Below are positions 45,518 through 56,290 of a stretch of DNA of 64,000 nt, in pieces (within the stretch, counting starts at the first letter, position 1; each line of letters begins with the position of its first letter). Source of the DNA: Dechloromonas sp. HYN0024 (GTDB taxonomy: Bacteria > Pseudomonadota > Gammaproteobacteria > Burkholderiales > Rhodocyclaceae); contig NZ_CP031842.1 in NCBI RefSeq assembly GCF_003441615.1, forward strand, positions 2,798,001 to 2,862,000, written 5' to 3'. Made by a program: the position numbers and the translations under genes. The notes beneath the pieces were generated by a model. It saw only the letters and a program-made list of their open reading frames with translations, was not told the DNA's origin and did no database searches.

Positions 45518-47163
45518 CGCCGGGCGACTTTCCCGAACACCCGCTCGGCCGCCAGTACGCCCCGATACTGCGCCTCCTCGAATAACGAAAAGCCTGAGAG
45601 ATCGGCATGGGCCAGAGTGATGCGCGGACTTTGAAAGCTGGCCATGATTTCCCGCTGACCGGAAAACAGACTGCCCGGCACGGGTCGGCGCATGGCATGG
45701 CCGTTGCGGAAGATGTCGAGGCGCGTCGTCAGCCGCCGGATATCGGGATGAACCCGCTCCAACTCAGCCAGAATCCCTTCTGCCCAGGCTTCGCGTGGCG
45801 TTTCCATAAGTAGCCGGCGCCCCTCGGCCGGTGCAACATCATGCAGCGAACGATAATAGGTAAACACCGTGCCGGCCGGGCGACGCCGGATCAGCTGATG
45901 GGTTGCCGTGACGTAGCCCAGCCCCGGACTGTCATAGAACACGTTGTCCCAGGCCGGCGGCGCACCATACCGTTCTTCCGGCCAGGCGGAAAGGTGCAGA
46001 TTGGCGGTCAGCCATGGGGCGTAGTCGCCGGCCAGTGCTGCGCTTCGCAAATCACCGGGGATGCCCGGCCAGACCCGTGGCAGGACAAATGCCGGGGCCG
46101 CCCAGATCAGCTGACTGGCTTGATAGCGGACGGTTTTTTCTCCGACCAGCACATCAACCATCACCGACGACTTTTGCTCCTCGACATGCCACGCCAGCGC
46201 CCCCGTCAGCACACGACTGCCCGCTCTTTTGGCCAGGCCACGCACCAGCCAGGCATTACCCTCAGGGGCGGTGAGTACGGTATCGCTGGACGCATTGGCC
46301 GCCTCGCCGTTGCGGCAGGCGAAGTAATGCAATCCGGCCCAGGCCGAGACCTGATCGCTGGCTGTTCCGTAATCGTCACGGCAGGCATAGTTGGCCAGCC
46401 AGCTTAGCGTCGGCGCCGTAAAGCCGTTGTCGCGCAGCCATTGGGCAAAGGAAATCCGGTCGAGGGCCAGCCATTCCCGGTCACGACTGGACAGCGCCAT
46501 CGGGATGGCGAACAGGCGACGCCCGTCACGGCCGCGGGCCTGCTTGAGTACATCTATTCTTTCGTGAAAACGACGCTGCTGTGCCCGCTCCTCGGCATCG
46601 AGTCCCCGTTGCGGCAGCAGGCCCTCGTCCCACAGGCTGTTGCGATATATCCGCTCCTGCGGCGTGGCGCACAGATAACGCTCGTCATAGGTGGGCTGTG
46701 GCGCATGCGGATCACCCTGCAGGACGCCGAGTTCCGCCAGAAGTTCGCGCACATGCACCGATTCGCGACTGGGCAGCGGCAGGTAGTGTGCGCCCCAGGG
46801 ATAGGCGACAAGCGACGACTGTCCGGCCCGCGAATTGCCGCCAGCTTCGGTTTCCATGTCGACTACGAGAAAATCGTCGAATCCCGATTTGGCCAGGCTC
46901 CATGCCGCCGACAGTCCGGAAATGCCGCCCCCGACGATCAGCACACCGGTCTTGCGTACCTCGCCAGGAGCGGGGAAATTACTGTCGCGCAGCCGATGGC
47001 CGAGTGCCTGATTGAACCCGAGCAATTCACCCGGCGGCAAGGCTGGCCTTCCGGCCGGAGCACAACCGGCGAGGGCGGCCGCCCCCACCGTGCAAAGAAA
47101 ATCGCGCCGACTGAACCCCGCCTCGGCGTCGCCAGAATCGATACCGTGCCTGGGACTAATCAA
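45514..47163 (-). CDS. Tat-exported FAD-dependent amine-oxidase-like protein
   Basis: About 549 residues. The N-terminus has a twin-arginine signal (FSRRDFLCTVGAAALAGC) whose end also fits a lipobox. The FAD-binding GVLIVGGGISGLSAAWSLAKSG follows, and the rest resembles flavin amine oxidases and carotenoid-desaturase-like proteins. No ATG fits; the TTG at 47163 is the only in-frame start close to the signal and overlaps the ftsX stop by 8 bp. The frame is open further upstream but over ftsX. The substrate is unknown. Confidence 0.78.
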   Translation of the reverse strand: MISPRHGIDSGDAEAGFSRRDFLCTVGAAALAGCAPAGRPALPPGELLGFNQALGHRLRDSNFPAPGEVRKTGVLIVGGGISGLSAAWSLAKSGFDDFLVVDMETEAGGNSRAGQSSLVAYPWGAHYLPLPSRESVHVRELLAELGVLQGDPHAPQPTYDERYLCATPQERIYRNSLWDEGLLPQRGLDAEERAQQRRFHERIDVLKQARGRDGRRLFAIPMALSSRDREWLALDRISFAQWLRDNGFTAPTLSWLANYACRDDYGTASDQVSAWAGLHYFACRNGEAANASSDTVLTAPEGNAWLVRGLAKRAGSRVLTGALAWHVEEQKSSVMVDVLVGEKTVRYQASQLIWAAPAFVLPRVWPGIPGDLRSAALAGDYAPWLTANLHLSAWPEERYGAPPAWDNVFYDSPGLGYVTATHQLIRRRPAGTVFTYYRSLHDVAPAEGRRLLMETPREAWAEGILAELERVHPDIRRLTTRLDIFRNGHAMRRPVPGSLFSGQREIMASFQSPRITLAHADLSGFSLFEEAQYRGVLAAERVFGKVARR

Positions 47164-48055
47164 GCTTCCGCAGCGACAGGCTGACCGACAACTGCGCCCC
47201 CAGCCAACCGAGGAAAGCGCCAAGCGCAGCCAGGCCTGCCGTTTCAACAATGCCGGGCGGACGCAGGCTGAAGTTGCCGCCATACAGGGCAGCCAGCTCA
47301 CCAACCGGGCCGGCCAGCAGGCGCAGCGCCGCAAGGACAAGCCCCCCGGCGAGCAGGCCGCCGAACGCCCCCTGCAAGGCGCCAAAATAGTAGAACGGCC
47401 GGCGGATGAAGGCATCCGTCGCGCCGATCATGCGCGCCACTTCAATCTCGGCTGACTGGGCCATGACCTGCAGACGGATGGTATTGAAGGTCACCGCCAC
47501 CAGCCCGGCCCCGAACAGCCCGGCCAGCATCCAAAGGGCCAGCTTGCCAAGACGCAGGAAGGCGTCGAAGCGCTTGACCCAGGCTGAATCGAGCTGGACA
47601 TGGGCCACCTTCGGCCAGCCGGCGATTTCCTTGCGCAGAACTTCCAGCGCTTCCGGCTCGGTATTGGCCGGTTCGACGACAAAGGCATCAGGTAGCGGAT
47701 TACGCGGCAGGCTGGCGACGATCTCGGCCATCCCTTCACTCGACTGCATACGCTTCAGGGCCTCCTCTTTCGGCACGAAACGCCATTTGCCGTTGGCCGC
47801 CAGACGCAGCCGGCTTTCAATTTCGCCGACTTCCTTCTTGCTGGCCTCGAGGTTCATGAACAGGCTGATCTGCTGGACACCGGACACATTACGGCCAAGA
47901 TCGCGCAGATTATCGAGGGCCACGTAGCCAAAAGCCGGCAAGGTCAGCGCAATGCCGATGACCAGGAGCGACAGCAGGGTGTTGAGCGGGGTCGCCCAGA
48001 GGCGGCGAAAAGCGGCCGCCAGGGCCGACCGGTGCTGGATCAGCCAGGTATTCAT
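47156..48055 (-). CDS. ftsX: Cell division ABC permease FtsX
   Basis: 299 residues with four membrane helices (one near 30-50, three after about 170). A periplasmic loop of about 120 residues activates cell-wall hydrolases. The helix start RRLWATPLNTLLSLLVIGIALTLP is typical. It is the partner of FtsE, whose stop it overlaps by 4 bp. The flavoprotein gene downstream overlaps its end. Confidence 0.96.
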   Translation of the reverse strand: MNTWLIQHRSALAAAFRRLWATPLNTLLSLLVIGIALTLPAFGYVALDNLRDLGRNVSGVQQISLFMNLEASKKEVGEIESRLRLAANGKWRFVPKEEALKRMQSSEGMAEIVASLPRNPLPDAFVVEPANTEPEALEVLRKEIAGWPKVAHVQLDSAWVKRFDAFLRLGKLALWMLAGLFGAGLVAVTFNTIRLQVMAQSAEIEVARMIGATDAFIRRPFYYFGALQGAFGGLLAGGLVLAALRLLAGPVGELAALYGGNFSLRPPGIVETAGLAALGAFLGWLGAQLSVSLSLRKLD

Positions 48056-48705
48056 GCGCTTACTCTCCCGTGGTCCAGGCGCAGCACATTGGGGTGGTAA
48101 CGCTCGATCCAGCTCTGGTCATGGGTGGCGACGACAACCGTCACCCCGACGCGGTGAAACTCGGCAAAGATATCGAGAATGGCCATACCGGATTCGACAT
48201 CAAGATTGCCGGTCGGCTCGTCGGCGATCAGGATGGTCGGCCGGTTGACCACGGCCCGGGCTATCGCCAGACGTTGCTGTTCGCCACCGGACAGGGCGAT
48301 CGGATTGGCTTTCTCACGGGCCAGCAGACCAACCTTGTCGAGCGCCGCCTGCGCCCGCCGCAGCGCCTCACGGCGCGGCATCCCGGCGATATGCAGGGGG
48401 AGCAACACGTTCTCCAGTGCATTGCGGTCGAACAGCAGCTTCTGATCCTGGAAGACCATGCCAAAGTGCCGGCGCACATGCGGAATGGCGCTACGCCCAA
48501 GGGCGGAAAGATTTTGACCATTGACCACCAGACTACCCGAGGTCGGTCGCTCGATGGTCGAAATGAGCTTCACCAGCGTTGTTTTGCCGGCCCCGGAATG
48601 ACCGGCGATGAGCACCATCTGACCGGCCTTGATCGAGAAACTCGCATCCTTGACGGCCTCAAAACCGCCGGGATAGCGCTTGGTCAGATTGCTCGCCTCG
48701 ATCAT
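48052..48705 (-). CDS. ftsE: Cell division ABC ATPase FtsE
   Basis: 217 residues from the ATG at 48705. Walker A is [15 protein letters not shown], the signature is [15 protein letters not shown], Walker B is [12 protein letters not shown] and the H-loop is VVATHD. It drives FtsX conformational change at the divisome. It overlaps ftsY by 4 bp and ftsX by 4 bp. The open frame continues upstream over ftsY but is not part of the protein. Confidence 0.97.
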   Translation of the reverse strand: MIEASNLTKRYPGGFEAVKDASFSIKAGQMVLIAGHSGAGKTTLVKLISTIERPTSGSLVVNGQNLSALGRSAIPHVRRHFGMVFQDQKLLFDRNALENVLLPLHIAGMPRREALRRAQAALDKVGLLAREKANPIALSGGEQQRLAIARAVVNRPTILIADEPTGNLDVESGMAILDIFAEFHRVGVTVVVATHDQSWIERYHPNVLRLDHGRVSA

Positions 48706-49688
48706 TGCTCGAACATTGCATCCACGAAGTCGCGGGCGGAAAACGGCCGCAGGTCGTCGATCTGTTCGCCGACACCGATGAAACGGATCGGCTTCGGGCA
48801 TTGCCGGGCAATCGCCGTGACGACGCCGCCCTTGGCCGTACCGTCGAGCTTGGTCAGGACCAGTCCGGTAACGTTGATTGCCTTGTCGAAAGCCTTGACC
48901 TGCTGGAGCGCGTTCTGGCCGATGTTGGCATCGAGGACGAGGAGGGTTTCGTGCGGGCCTTCCGGCTCGATTTTCTGGATGACGCGGCGAACCTTGGCGA
49001 TTTCTTCCATGAGGTGCAATTGCGTCGGCAGACGGCCGGCCGTGTCGGCCAGCACGATGTCGATGCCACGCGCCTTGGCGGCAGAAATGGCGTCGAAGAC
49101 GACAGCAGCCGGATCACCCTTGTCCTGAGCAATCACTGTGACATTGTTGCGTTCGCCCCAGGTTTCCAGTTGTTCGCGTGCAGCGGCCCGGAAAGTGTCG
49201 CCGGCTGCGAGCAGGACGCTCTTGCCCTGGCTCTGGAAATACTTGGCTAGCTTGCCGATCGACGTCGTCTTGCCGGCACCGTTAACCCCGGCAATCATGA
49301 TCACGAAAGGCTTGTGGGTCGACACATCGAGGGGCTTTTCGAGCGGCTGAAGGGTTTCGAGCAGGGCGTCGTGAAGTGCCTTCTGGATGGCCTCCGGCGT
49401 TTCCAGCTTGTCGCGCTTGGCGGCCTTTTTCAGTTCGTCGAGCAGGTGGGTCGTCGCCTCGATGCCGCAATCGCTCGTCAGCAGGAGGGTCTCCAGTTCT
49501 TCGAGCAGTTCGTCGTCGACCTTGCCGCGCGAGAAAATGGTCTTGAGCTTGCCGCCCCACTGGGCGCGGGTCTTGGCCAGGCCCTTGAAGAGGCGTTCGC
49601 GCCATGAGGGAGCAGCCGCTTCAGCCGTGACGTCGGCCTTGTGATCGGCTTTGGTGTCGGTGCCGGATTTTTTCAGGAAACTGAACAT
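48702..49688 (-). CDS. ftsY: Signal recognition particle receptor FtsY
   Basis: 328 residues: a short charged N-terminal segment, the helical N-domain, then the G-domain with GVNGAGKTTSIGKLAKYF, LAAGDTFRAAAREQLE, VLADTAGRLPTQ and LTKLDGTAKGG. It binds Ffh at the membrane and delivers nascent chains to the Sec translocon. It is first in ftsY-ftsE-ftsX and divergent from the M16 protease gene. Confidence 0.97.
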   Translation of the reverse strand: MFSFLKKSGTDTKADHKADVTAEAAAPSWRERLFKGLAKTRAQWGGKLKTIFSRGKVDDELLEELETLLLTSDCGIEATTHLLDELKKAAKRDKLETPEAIQKALHDALLETLQPLEKPLDVSTHKPFVIMIAGVNGAGKTTSIGKLAKYFQSQGKSVLLAAGDTFRAAAREQLETWGERNNVTVIAQDKGDPAAVVFDAISAAKARGIDIVLADTAGRLPTQLHLMEEIAKVRRVIQKIEPEGPHETLLVLDANIGQNALQQVKAFDKAINVTGLVLTKLDGTAKGGVVTAIARQCPKPIRFIGVGEQIDDLRPFSARDFVDAMFEQ

Positions 49689-49797
49689 GGGGATGGTGGT
49701 CTCAAGCCTTGCTGACAGGCGGGCGGCAAGCCGTTAAGATGCCGTCCGGTTCGATGCAAAATCAGCCCCGAATTCTAGCAGAAAGCCCAGTACCCCC

Positions 49798-51156
49798 ATG
49801 CGCCTCAAATCCCTGCTCTCCGTTTTGCTCGCTGCCGGGCTATCTACCGCAGCTTTCGCCAACCCCTACGAAACAACGCTCAAGAACGGCCTGCGCATCA
49901 TCGTCAAGGAAGACCACCGGGCACCAACGGCGGTCCAGATGGTCTGGTACCGCATCGGCAGCACCGATGAGGTCGATGGCGCCTCTGGTGTCGCCCACGT
50001 GCTTGAACACATGATGTTCAAGGGCACGCCGAGCGTCGGCCCCGGCGAATTCAACAAGCGCGTTGCCGCCGCCGGCGGGCGCGACAATGCCTTTACCAGC
50101 CGTGACTACACCGCCTATTTCCAGCAGGTGCCCAAGGAAAAACTGCCCGACATGATGCAGCTTGAAGCCGACCGCATGCGCCACCTCAACGTGGACGCCA
50201 AGGAGTTTGCGCAGGAGATCAAGGTCGTCATGGAAGAGCGCCGCATGCGCACCGACGACAATCCGCAAGCCAAGCTGTTCGAGCAGATGAACGCCGTCGC
50301 CTTCCAGGCCCACCCCTATCGCCGGCCGATCATCGGCTGGATGAACGATCTCGAAACGATGACGGCGGCCGATGCCAAAGCTTGGTACAACACCTGGTAC
50401 GTGCCCAACAACGCTTATGTGATCATCACCGGCGACGTGGACCACAAGGACGTCTTCGCCCTGGCCGAAAAACACTATGGTCAACTGGAAGGCCGCGCCC
50501 TGCCACAGCGCCGGCAACAGATCGAACCGGCCCAGGAAGGTAGCCGCCGGCTTACCGTCAAGGCCCCGGCCGAACTGCCGGTGCTGATCATGGGCTACAA
50601 GGCACCCATCCTGCGCGATATCGACAAGGACAGCGATCCCTACACTCTGGAAATGCTCGCCGCCATCCTCGATGGCCATGACGCCGCCCGCTTCAACAAG
50701 AAACTGGTCCGCGAGGACAAGGTGGCGCTGTCGGCCGGCATCGATTACGACAGCACGGCACGCGGCCCCGGCATGCTCTACCTGCATGGCACACCGTCCG
50801 AAGGCCGAACGGTCAGCGACCTCGAGGCCGCCCTCCGGGCCGAAATTGCCCGCGTCCAGAAGGAGGGCGTCAGCGAGCAGGAACTCAAGCGAGCCAAGGC
50901 GCAACTGATCGCCGGCCAGGTCTACAAGCTCGACTCGATGTTCGGCCAAGCCATGGAAATCGGCCAGATCGAATCGGCCGGCCTGCCCTACCAAAAACTC
51001 GACCACATGCTCGACAAGCTCCAGAAAGTGACGGCAGCCGAGATTCAGGCCGTGGCCAAAAAGTATTTCAACGACGATGCGCTGACCATTGGCGTCCTCG
51101 ACCCGCAACCGCTCGACGGCAAGCCACGCCGTCCGGCCGTTGCCACCCGACACTAA
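49798..51156 (+). CDS. Zinc peptidase of the M16 family, catalytic subunit
   Basis: 452 residues with a signal peptide (MRLKSLLSVLLAAGLSTAAFA). The inverted zinc motif HVLEHMMFKG (HxxEH) and the distant glutamate (FAQEIKVVMEERRMR) are both present, so it should be active. It degrades peptides in the periplasm. A second M16 gene follows after a small coiled-coil gene, as in heterodimeric M16 proteases. It resembles the PqqL/processing-protease group. Confidence 0.93.
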   Translation: MRLKSLLSVLLAAGLSTAAFANPYETTLKNGLRIIVKEDHRAPTAVQMVWYRIGSTDEVDGASGVAHVLEHMMFKGTPSVGPGEFNKRVAAAGGRDNAFTSRDYTAYFQQVPKEKLPDMMQLEADRMRHLNVDAKEFAQEIKVVMEERRMRTDDNPQAKLFEQMNAVAFQAHPYRRPIIGWMNDLETMTAADAKAWYNTWYVPNNAYVIITGDVDHKDVFALAEKHYGQLEGRALPQRRQQIEPAQEGSRRLTVKAPAELPVLIMGYKAPILRDIDKDSDPYTLEMLAAILDGHDAARFNKKLVREDKVALSAGIDYDSTARGPGMLYLHGTPSEGRTVSDLEAALRAEIARVQKEGVSEQELKRAKAQLIAGQVYKLDSMFGQAMEIGQIESAGLPYQKLDHMLDKLQKVTAAEIQAVAKKYFNDDALTIGVLDPQPLDGKPRRPAVATRH

Positions 51157-51168
51157 GGCCGCCAGCAC

Positions 51169-51573
51169 ATGCCCTTACCGTGGAAAACCATCCTCACCAA
51201 CGTGCCGTGGCGCGATGTGCTGGGCAAGGCACCGGTCATCGCCGACGGCGCGAGGAAGCTCTGGCAGGGACTGGGTCGCAAAAATGGCGAGGGAAGCATC
51301 GCCGAGGCCGAAGCCTTGATTCCGCCGGATGCCGATCACGCCAGCCGACTGACCGGCCTGGAAGCCGCCCAGCGAAAATTACGCACACAGATTCTCGCCT
51401 CTGGCGAACTGATCCAGGCACTCAGCGAACAAAACGCCCAACTGGTCGCGCAGATCGAAATGCTGCGCCGCCGCGCCCAACATCAGGCCTGGGGCCTTGC
51501 CGCCACCGCGCTGCTCGCCAGCCTCGCCCTGCTGCTCGTCTGGCAACCCCGCCTAACGGAGTTTTTTGCATGA
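51169..51573 (+). CDS. Coiled-coil protein with C-terminal membrane segment
   Basis: 134 residues. A helical, coiled-coil-prone part spans about residues 60-105 (EAAQRKLRTQILASGELIQALSE). A C-terminal membrane helix follows (GLAATALLASLALLLVW). It lies between the two M16 protease genes, 12 bp after the first and overlapping the second by 4 bp. It could anchor or bridge the protease pair. Function not recognised. Confidence 0.65.
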   Translation: MPLPWKTILTNVPWRDVLGKAPVIADGARKLWQGLGRKNGEGSIAEAEALIPPDADHASRLTGLEAAQRKLRTQILASGELIQALSEQNAQLVAQIEMLRRRAQHQAWGLAATALLASLALLLVWQPRLTEFFA

Positions 51574-52859
51574 AAAAACTGCTCACCGCCACCTTCGCCC
51601 TGCTCATCGCGCAAACATCACTGGCCAGCGTCAACATCCAGCACTGGGTTTCGCCGTCCGGCGCCCGCGTCCAGTTTGTCGAAAGCCGGGTCTTGCCGAT
51701 GCTCGATGTACAGGTTGATTTTGCCGCCGGCTCAATGTTCGACCCGGAAGGAAAATCCGGCCTCGCTGCGCTGACCCGTGGTGCGCTCGACCTCGGCACC
51801 GGCAAGTTCGATGAAACGGCCATCGCCGAACAGATGGCCGACATCGGGGCCAGCCTGGCTGGCGGTGCCGACACCGACCGGGCCAATATCTCCCTGCGTA
51901 CCCTGTCGGCCAAAGACAAGCGCGAACCGGCCCTGACCATCCTTAAAAGCGTGCTGCACGCCCCGCTTTTCGACACCGCCATTTTTGAACGCGAAAAGGC
52001 GCGCACCATCGCCGGCCTGAAAGAAGCGATGACCCGCCCCGACAGCATCGCCGGCAAGGCCTTCTGGGCCGCCATGTACCCGAAGCACCCCTATGGCCGG
52101 CAGGCCACACCGGAGACCGTTGCCGCGCTTAGCCGTGATGATCTGGCCGCCTTCCACGCCCGTTACTACAATGCCGCCAACGCCAGCATCACGCTGGTTG
52201 GCGACCTTTCCCGGGCCGAGGCCGAGCAGATTGCCGAAGCCATCGCCGCCGGCCTGCCCAAGGGCGAGGCGGCAACCCTCCCCGATGCGCCGGAAAAGCC
52301 GAAATGGTCGATCACCCAACTGCCCCACCCGGCCAGCCAGGCCCACATCTACATCGGCCTGCCCGCCATCGAGCGGGGCAATCCTGACTTCTTCCCCCTG
52401 CTCGTCGGCAACTACACGCTGGGCGGTGGCGGCTTTGTCTCGCGCCTGATGAAGGAAGTCCGCGACCAGCGCGGCTACGCCTACAGCATCTATAGCTACT
52501 TTGCTCCGCTCAAGCAGACCGGCCCCTTCCAGATCGGCCTGCAGACCAAGCGCTCGCAGGCCAAGGATGCGCTCAAGCTAACGCGCGAGATCCTCACCGG
52601 TTTCCTCAAGAACGGTCCGAGCGAAGATGAACTGGCCGCCGCCAAGGCCAACCTGACCGGCAGCTTCCCGCTGCGCCTGGACAGCAACAAGAAGATTCTT
52701 GAAAACGTTGCCAATATCGGCTTCTACGGCCTGCCCTTCGATTACCTCGACCAGTACCAGGCGCGGGTGCAAGCGGTCACCGCCGACGACATCCGGCAGG
52801 CCTTCGCCCGCCGCATCCGCCCGGAAAACATCATCACCGTCACGGTGGCGGCGGACTGA
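51570..52859 (+). CDS. M16 family protein lacking the zinc motif (partner subunit)
   Basis: 429 residues with a signal peptide (KKLLTATFALLIAQTSLA). The fold-wide features are present (GLAALTRGALDLGTG; TLGGGGFVSRLMKEVRDQRGYAYSI with the substrate-binding arginine/tyrosine pair), but the HxxEH is absent at the expected place. It is therefore probably the non-catalytic subunit that pairs with the upstream M16 protein, as in mitochondrial processing peptidase. It overlaps the preceding coiled-coil gene by 4 bp. Confidence 0.9.
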   Translation: MKKLLTATFALLIAQTSLASVNIQHWVSPSGARVQFVESRVLPMLDVQVDFAAGSMFDPEGKSGLAALTRGALDLGTGKFDETAIAEQMADIGASLAGGADTDRANISLRTLSAKDKREPALTILKSVLHAPLFDTAIFEREKARTIAGLKEAMTRPDSIAGKAFWAAMYPKHPYGRQATPETVAALSRDDLAAFHARYYNAANASITLVGDLSRAEAEQIAEAIAAGLPKGEAATLPDAPEKPKWSITQLPHPASQAHIYIGLPAIERGNPDFFPLLVGNYTLGGGGFVSRLMKEVRDQRGYAYSIYSYFAPLKQTGPFQIGLQTKRSQAKDALKLTREILTGFLKNGPSEDELAAAKANLTGSFPLRLDSNKKILENVANIGFYGLPFDYLDQYQARVQAVTADDIRQAFARRIRPENIITVTVAAD

Positions 52860-52862
52860 GCC

Positions 52863-54186
<1,324 letters not shown>

Positions 54187-54197
54187 CATTTCTGCAA

Positions 54198-54241
54198 GGC
54201 CAACAAAAAAACCCGCGAGCTTCGCGGGTTTTTTGTTGGCC
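54198..54241 (+). terminator. Strong terminator after the ferredoxin gene
   Basis: GGCCAACAAAAAAACCCGCGA pairs with its complement, with one unpaired A, around a very short loop. It has a T-run in both directions and may also serve the convergent dynamin-like gene. Confidence 0.85.
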
Positions 54242-54272
54242 GGCATCTTCCCTTATCGCCGGAGAGCGCGCT

Positions 54273-56222
54273 TCACGCCGCCTGCAACTCGCACGCCTCG
54301 CCCGGCACCAGCATATCCTGGACACGGCCGACAATTTCTTCCAGCGCCTCGATTTGCTCGAGCAGGTTCTTTTCGACGCCGTCGAGTTCGGTAATCCGGT
54401 CTTCCAGCGTGTCGGTTGCCTGATGGATACGCTTGATGCTTTCCAGACGGCGCTTGAGCTGGATCTGGTGTTCGCGGACCTGGGTTTCCATCGGTGCCAT
54501 GATGGCGCGCAGCCACACCTCGGCATCGCGATTGGCATGCTCGAAGGCGCGCCGCACCTGGGTCGCCACTTCCTCGAAGAATTTATGCGTGATGTTCTTC
54601 TTGTCGTGGGTGAGCAGGCTGACCATCGTGTTGAGGTGATCGTCACACCATGCCTGCAAGCGATCCAGTTCCTTCTCGTAACGCAGCAGCGAGAAGGGTG
54701 TCGGCGAGCCCAGCTTGAGACCGTGCTCAATGGCGAACTTCTTGTAGACCGCTTCCATCATGGCGAGAATTTCGCTGATTTCGCCATTCGACTTGGCGAG
54801 GGCATTGCGCGACCCGGCAAAAAAATCGGCCATGGCATGCGACAAGGTTTTCGAAAACGCCGCTTCAAGCATCACGTCGCGGGTTTCCTGCGTCAGCTGA
54901 CGCAGGACGTCGAGGCCAAGATGGCCGAAGAGCTTGTTGGTCAGCGTCGAAAAGACGCTGCGCACAGCGTAATAGCGTTGCAGGCCGGACTCGAATTCGT
55001 CCTTTTCGGCCCGCACTTTGCCCATCATGTATTCGACGACGCCCTTATTCTTGCCGCGTAGTTCAGTGAGTTCGGTCAATTGTTCGCGCAGGCCGAGCAG
55101 ACGTGCGTCAAGCAGACCGCGCACGCGGCGGCTGACATCGCCGAACTCGCCTTCGGTACTTTCACAGACGATGTCGCGCTTGGCCGGAATCAATTCTTCC
55201 GAAAGCGCCGCTTCCAGCAGAGGCAAACGACTCCGTTCGAGCAGGGCGGCATCGCCGTTAATCTTGGCAACCAGACCCTTCTGCGCCGATACAGGGAAAA
55301 CCTGGCTGACCGGCAAGTCGAGAATGGCGGCGCTGGTATCGGCCTGACGCTGGATTTCTGCATCGATTTCCTCGATGGACTTCAACTCGTCCCACTGGCC
55401 ATCGATCTTGTTGAGGACAACCATCCGGCCACGCTTGGCCATGCCACCACCGCAGATATGCTCGCGCCAGATCGCCAGATCGGATTGCGTGACGCCGGTA
55501 TCGGCCGCCAGAATGAAGAGCACAGCATGGGCATTGGGCAACAGCGAAAGGGTCAGTTCCGGCTCGGCACCGATGGCATTGAGGCCCGGTGTATCAAGGA
55601 TGACCAGCCCCTGTTTGAGCAACGGATGGGGGAAATTGATCATGGCGTGGCGCCAGCGCGGCACCTCAACCAGCCCGTCCTCGCCGACGACATAGAGGTC
55701 AATCTGCCCCTCGCCGACCTGGAAGCCCAGGCGGCCGGCTTCCTCGGGGCTGACCCGGGTCGTTTCGCTGACATGGCGCAGGGCGTCCTGCATCGCTTCC
55801 GGCGATTCGGTATCGAGCGACACTTTCGTCCACTCGTCGGCAAAACGCTTGTATTCCGTGACGCTGGAACTGGAGGCCCGCGTCTGGATGGGCAGTAGCT
55901 CGATGCACGGTGCCTTGTTGCTGTCGAACAGCAGTTCGGTCGGGCACATGGTTGTGCGGCCGGCCGACGAAGGCAGCATCCGGTTGCCGTAGTCAGCAAA
56001 GAAAATGGCGTTGATCAGTTCCGATTTGCCGCGCGAAAACTCGGCGACGAAGGCCACGTTCAAGCGATCTTCACGCAAGCGATCAAGGAGTTGCGTCAGG
56101 CGTAGGTCGCTCTGGGCATCCGACAGCTCGTTCTGGCCCAGCCAGCCCTGCAGCTCGGCAATATTGGAGGCCAGGCGCGAGCGCCAGGTGGTGTAGGCAG
56201 CGAATTGGTTGGCGAGCGACAT
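54273..56222 (-). CDS. Bacterial dynamin-like GTPase
   Basis: 649 residues. The G-domain has P-loop AEFSRGKSELINAI, switch threonine in SSAGRTTMCPTE, DTPGLNAIG and NKIDGQWDE. The C-terminal half is long and helical, with coiled-coil stretches (LRGKNKGVVEYMMGKVRAEKDEF, VEKNLLEQIEALEEIVGRV). Bacterial dynamins remodel membranes and help against membrane stress and phage. The single-gene form here lacks a neighbouring partner. The first residue of the P-loop is alanine rather than glycine, which is accepted in dynamins. Confidence 0.9.
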   Translation of the reverse strand: MSLANQFAAYTTWRSRLASNIAELQGWLGQNELSDAQSDLRLTQLLDRLREDRLNVAFVAEFSRGKSELINAIFFADYGNRMLPSSAGRTTMCPTELLFDSNKAPCIELLPIQTRASSSSVTEYKRFADEWTKVSLDTESPEAMQDALRHVSETTRVSPEEAGRLGFQVGEGQIDLYVVGEDGLVEVPRWRHAMINFPHPLLKQGLVILDTPGLNAIGAEPELTLSLLPNAHAVLFILAADTGVTQSDLAIWREHICGGGMAKRGRMVVLNKIDGQWDELKSIEEIDAEIQRQADTSAAILDLPVSQVFPVSAQKGLVAKINGDAALLERSRLPLLEAALSEELIPAKRDIVCESTEGEFGDVSRRVRGLLDARLLGLREQLTELTELRGKNKGVVEYMMGKVRAEKDEFESGLQRYYAVRSVFSTLTNKLFGHLGLDVLRQLTQETRDVMLEAAFSKTLSHAMADFFAGSRNALAKSNGEISEILAMMEAVYKKFAIEHGLKLGSPTPFSLLRYEKELDRLQAWCDDHLNTMVSLLTHDKKNITHKFFEEVATQVRRAFEHANRDAEVWLRAIMAPMETQVREHQIQLKRRLESIKRIHQATDTLEDRITELDGVEKNLLEQIEALEEIVGRVQDMLVPGEACELQAA

Positions 56223-56290
56223 GAGGCGTCCTTCCCGGATGCAATCGGAAATTCCAATTTAGCATAAAAACAGGGGCTTGGAGAGAGCAA

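Noticed and set aside
54273-56222. Dynamin-like GTPase as part of a phage-defence island
   Set aside because: Its neighbours are housekeeping genes (ferredoxin, mutM) and no partner or defence gene is present, so only the family call is kept.
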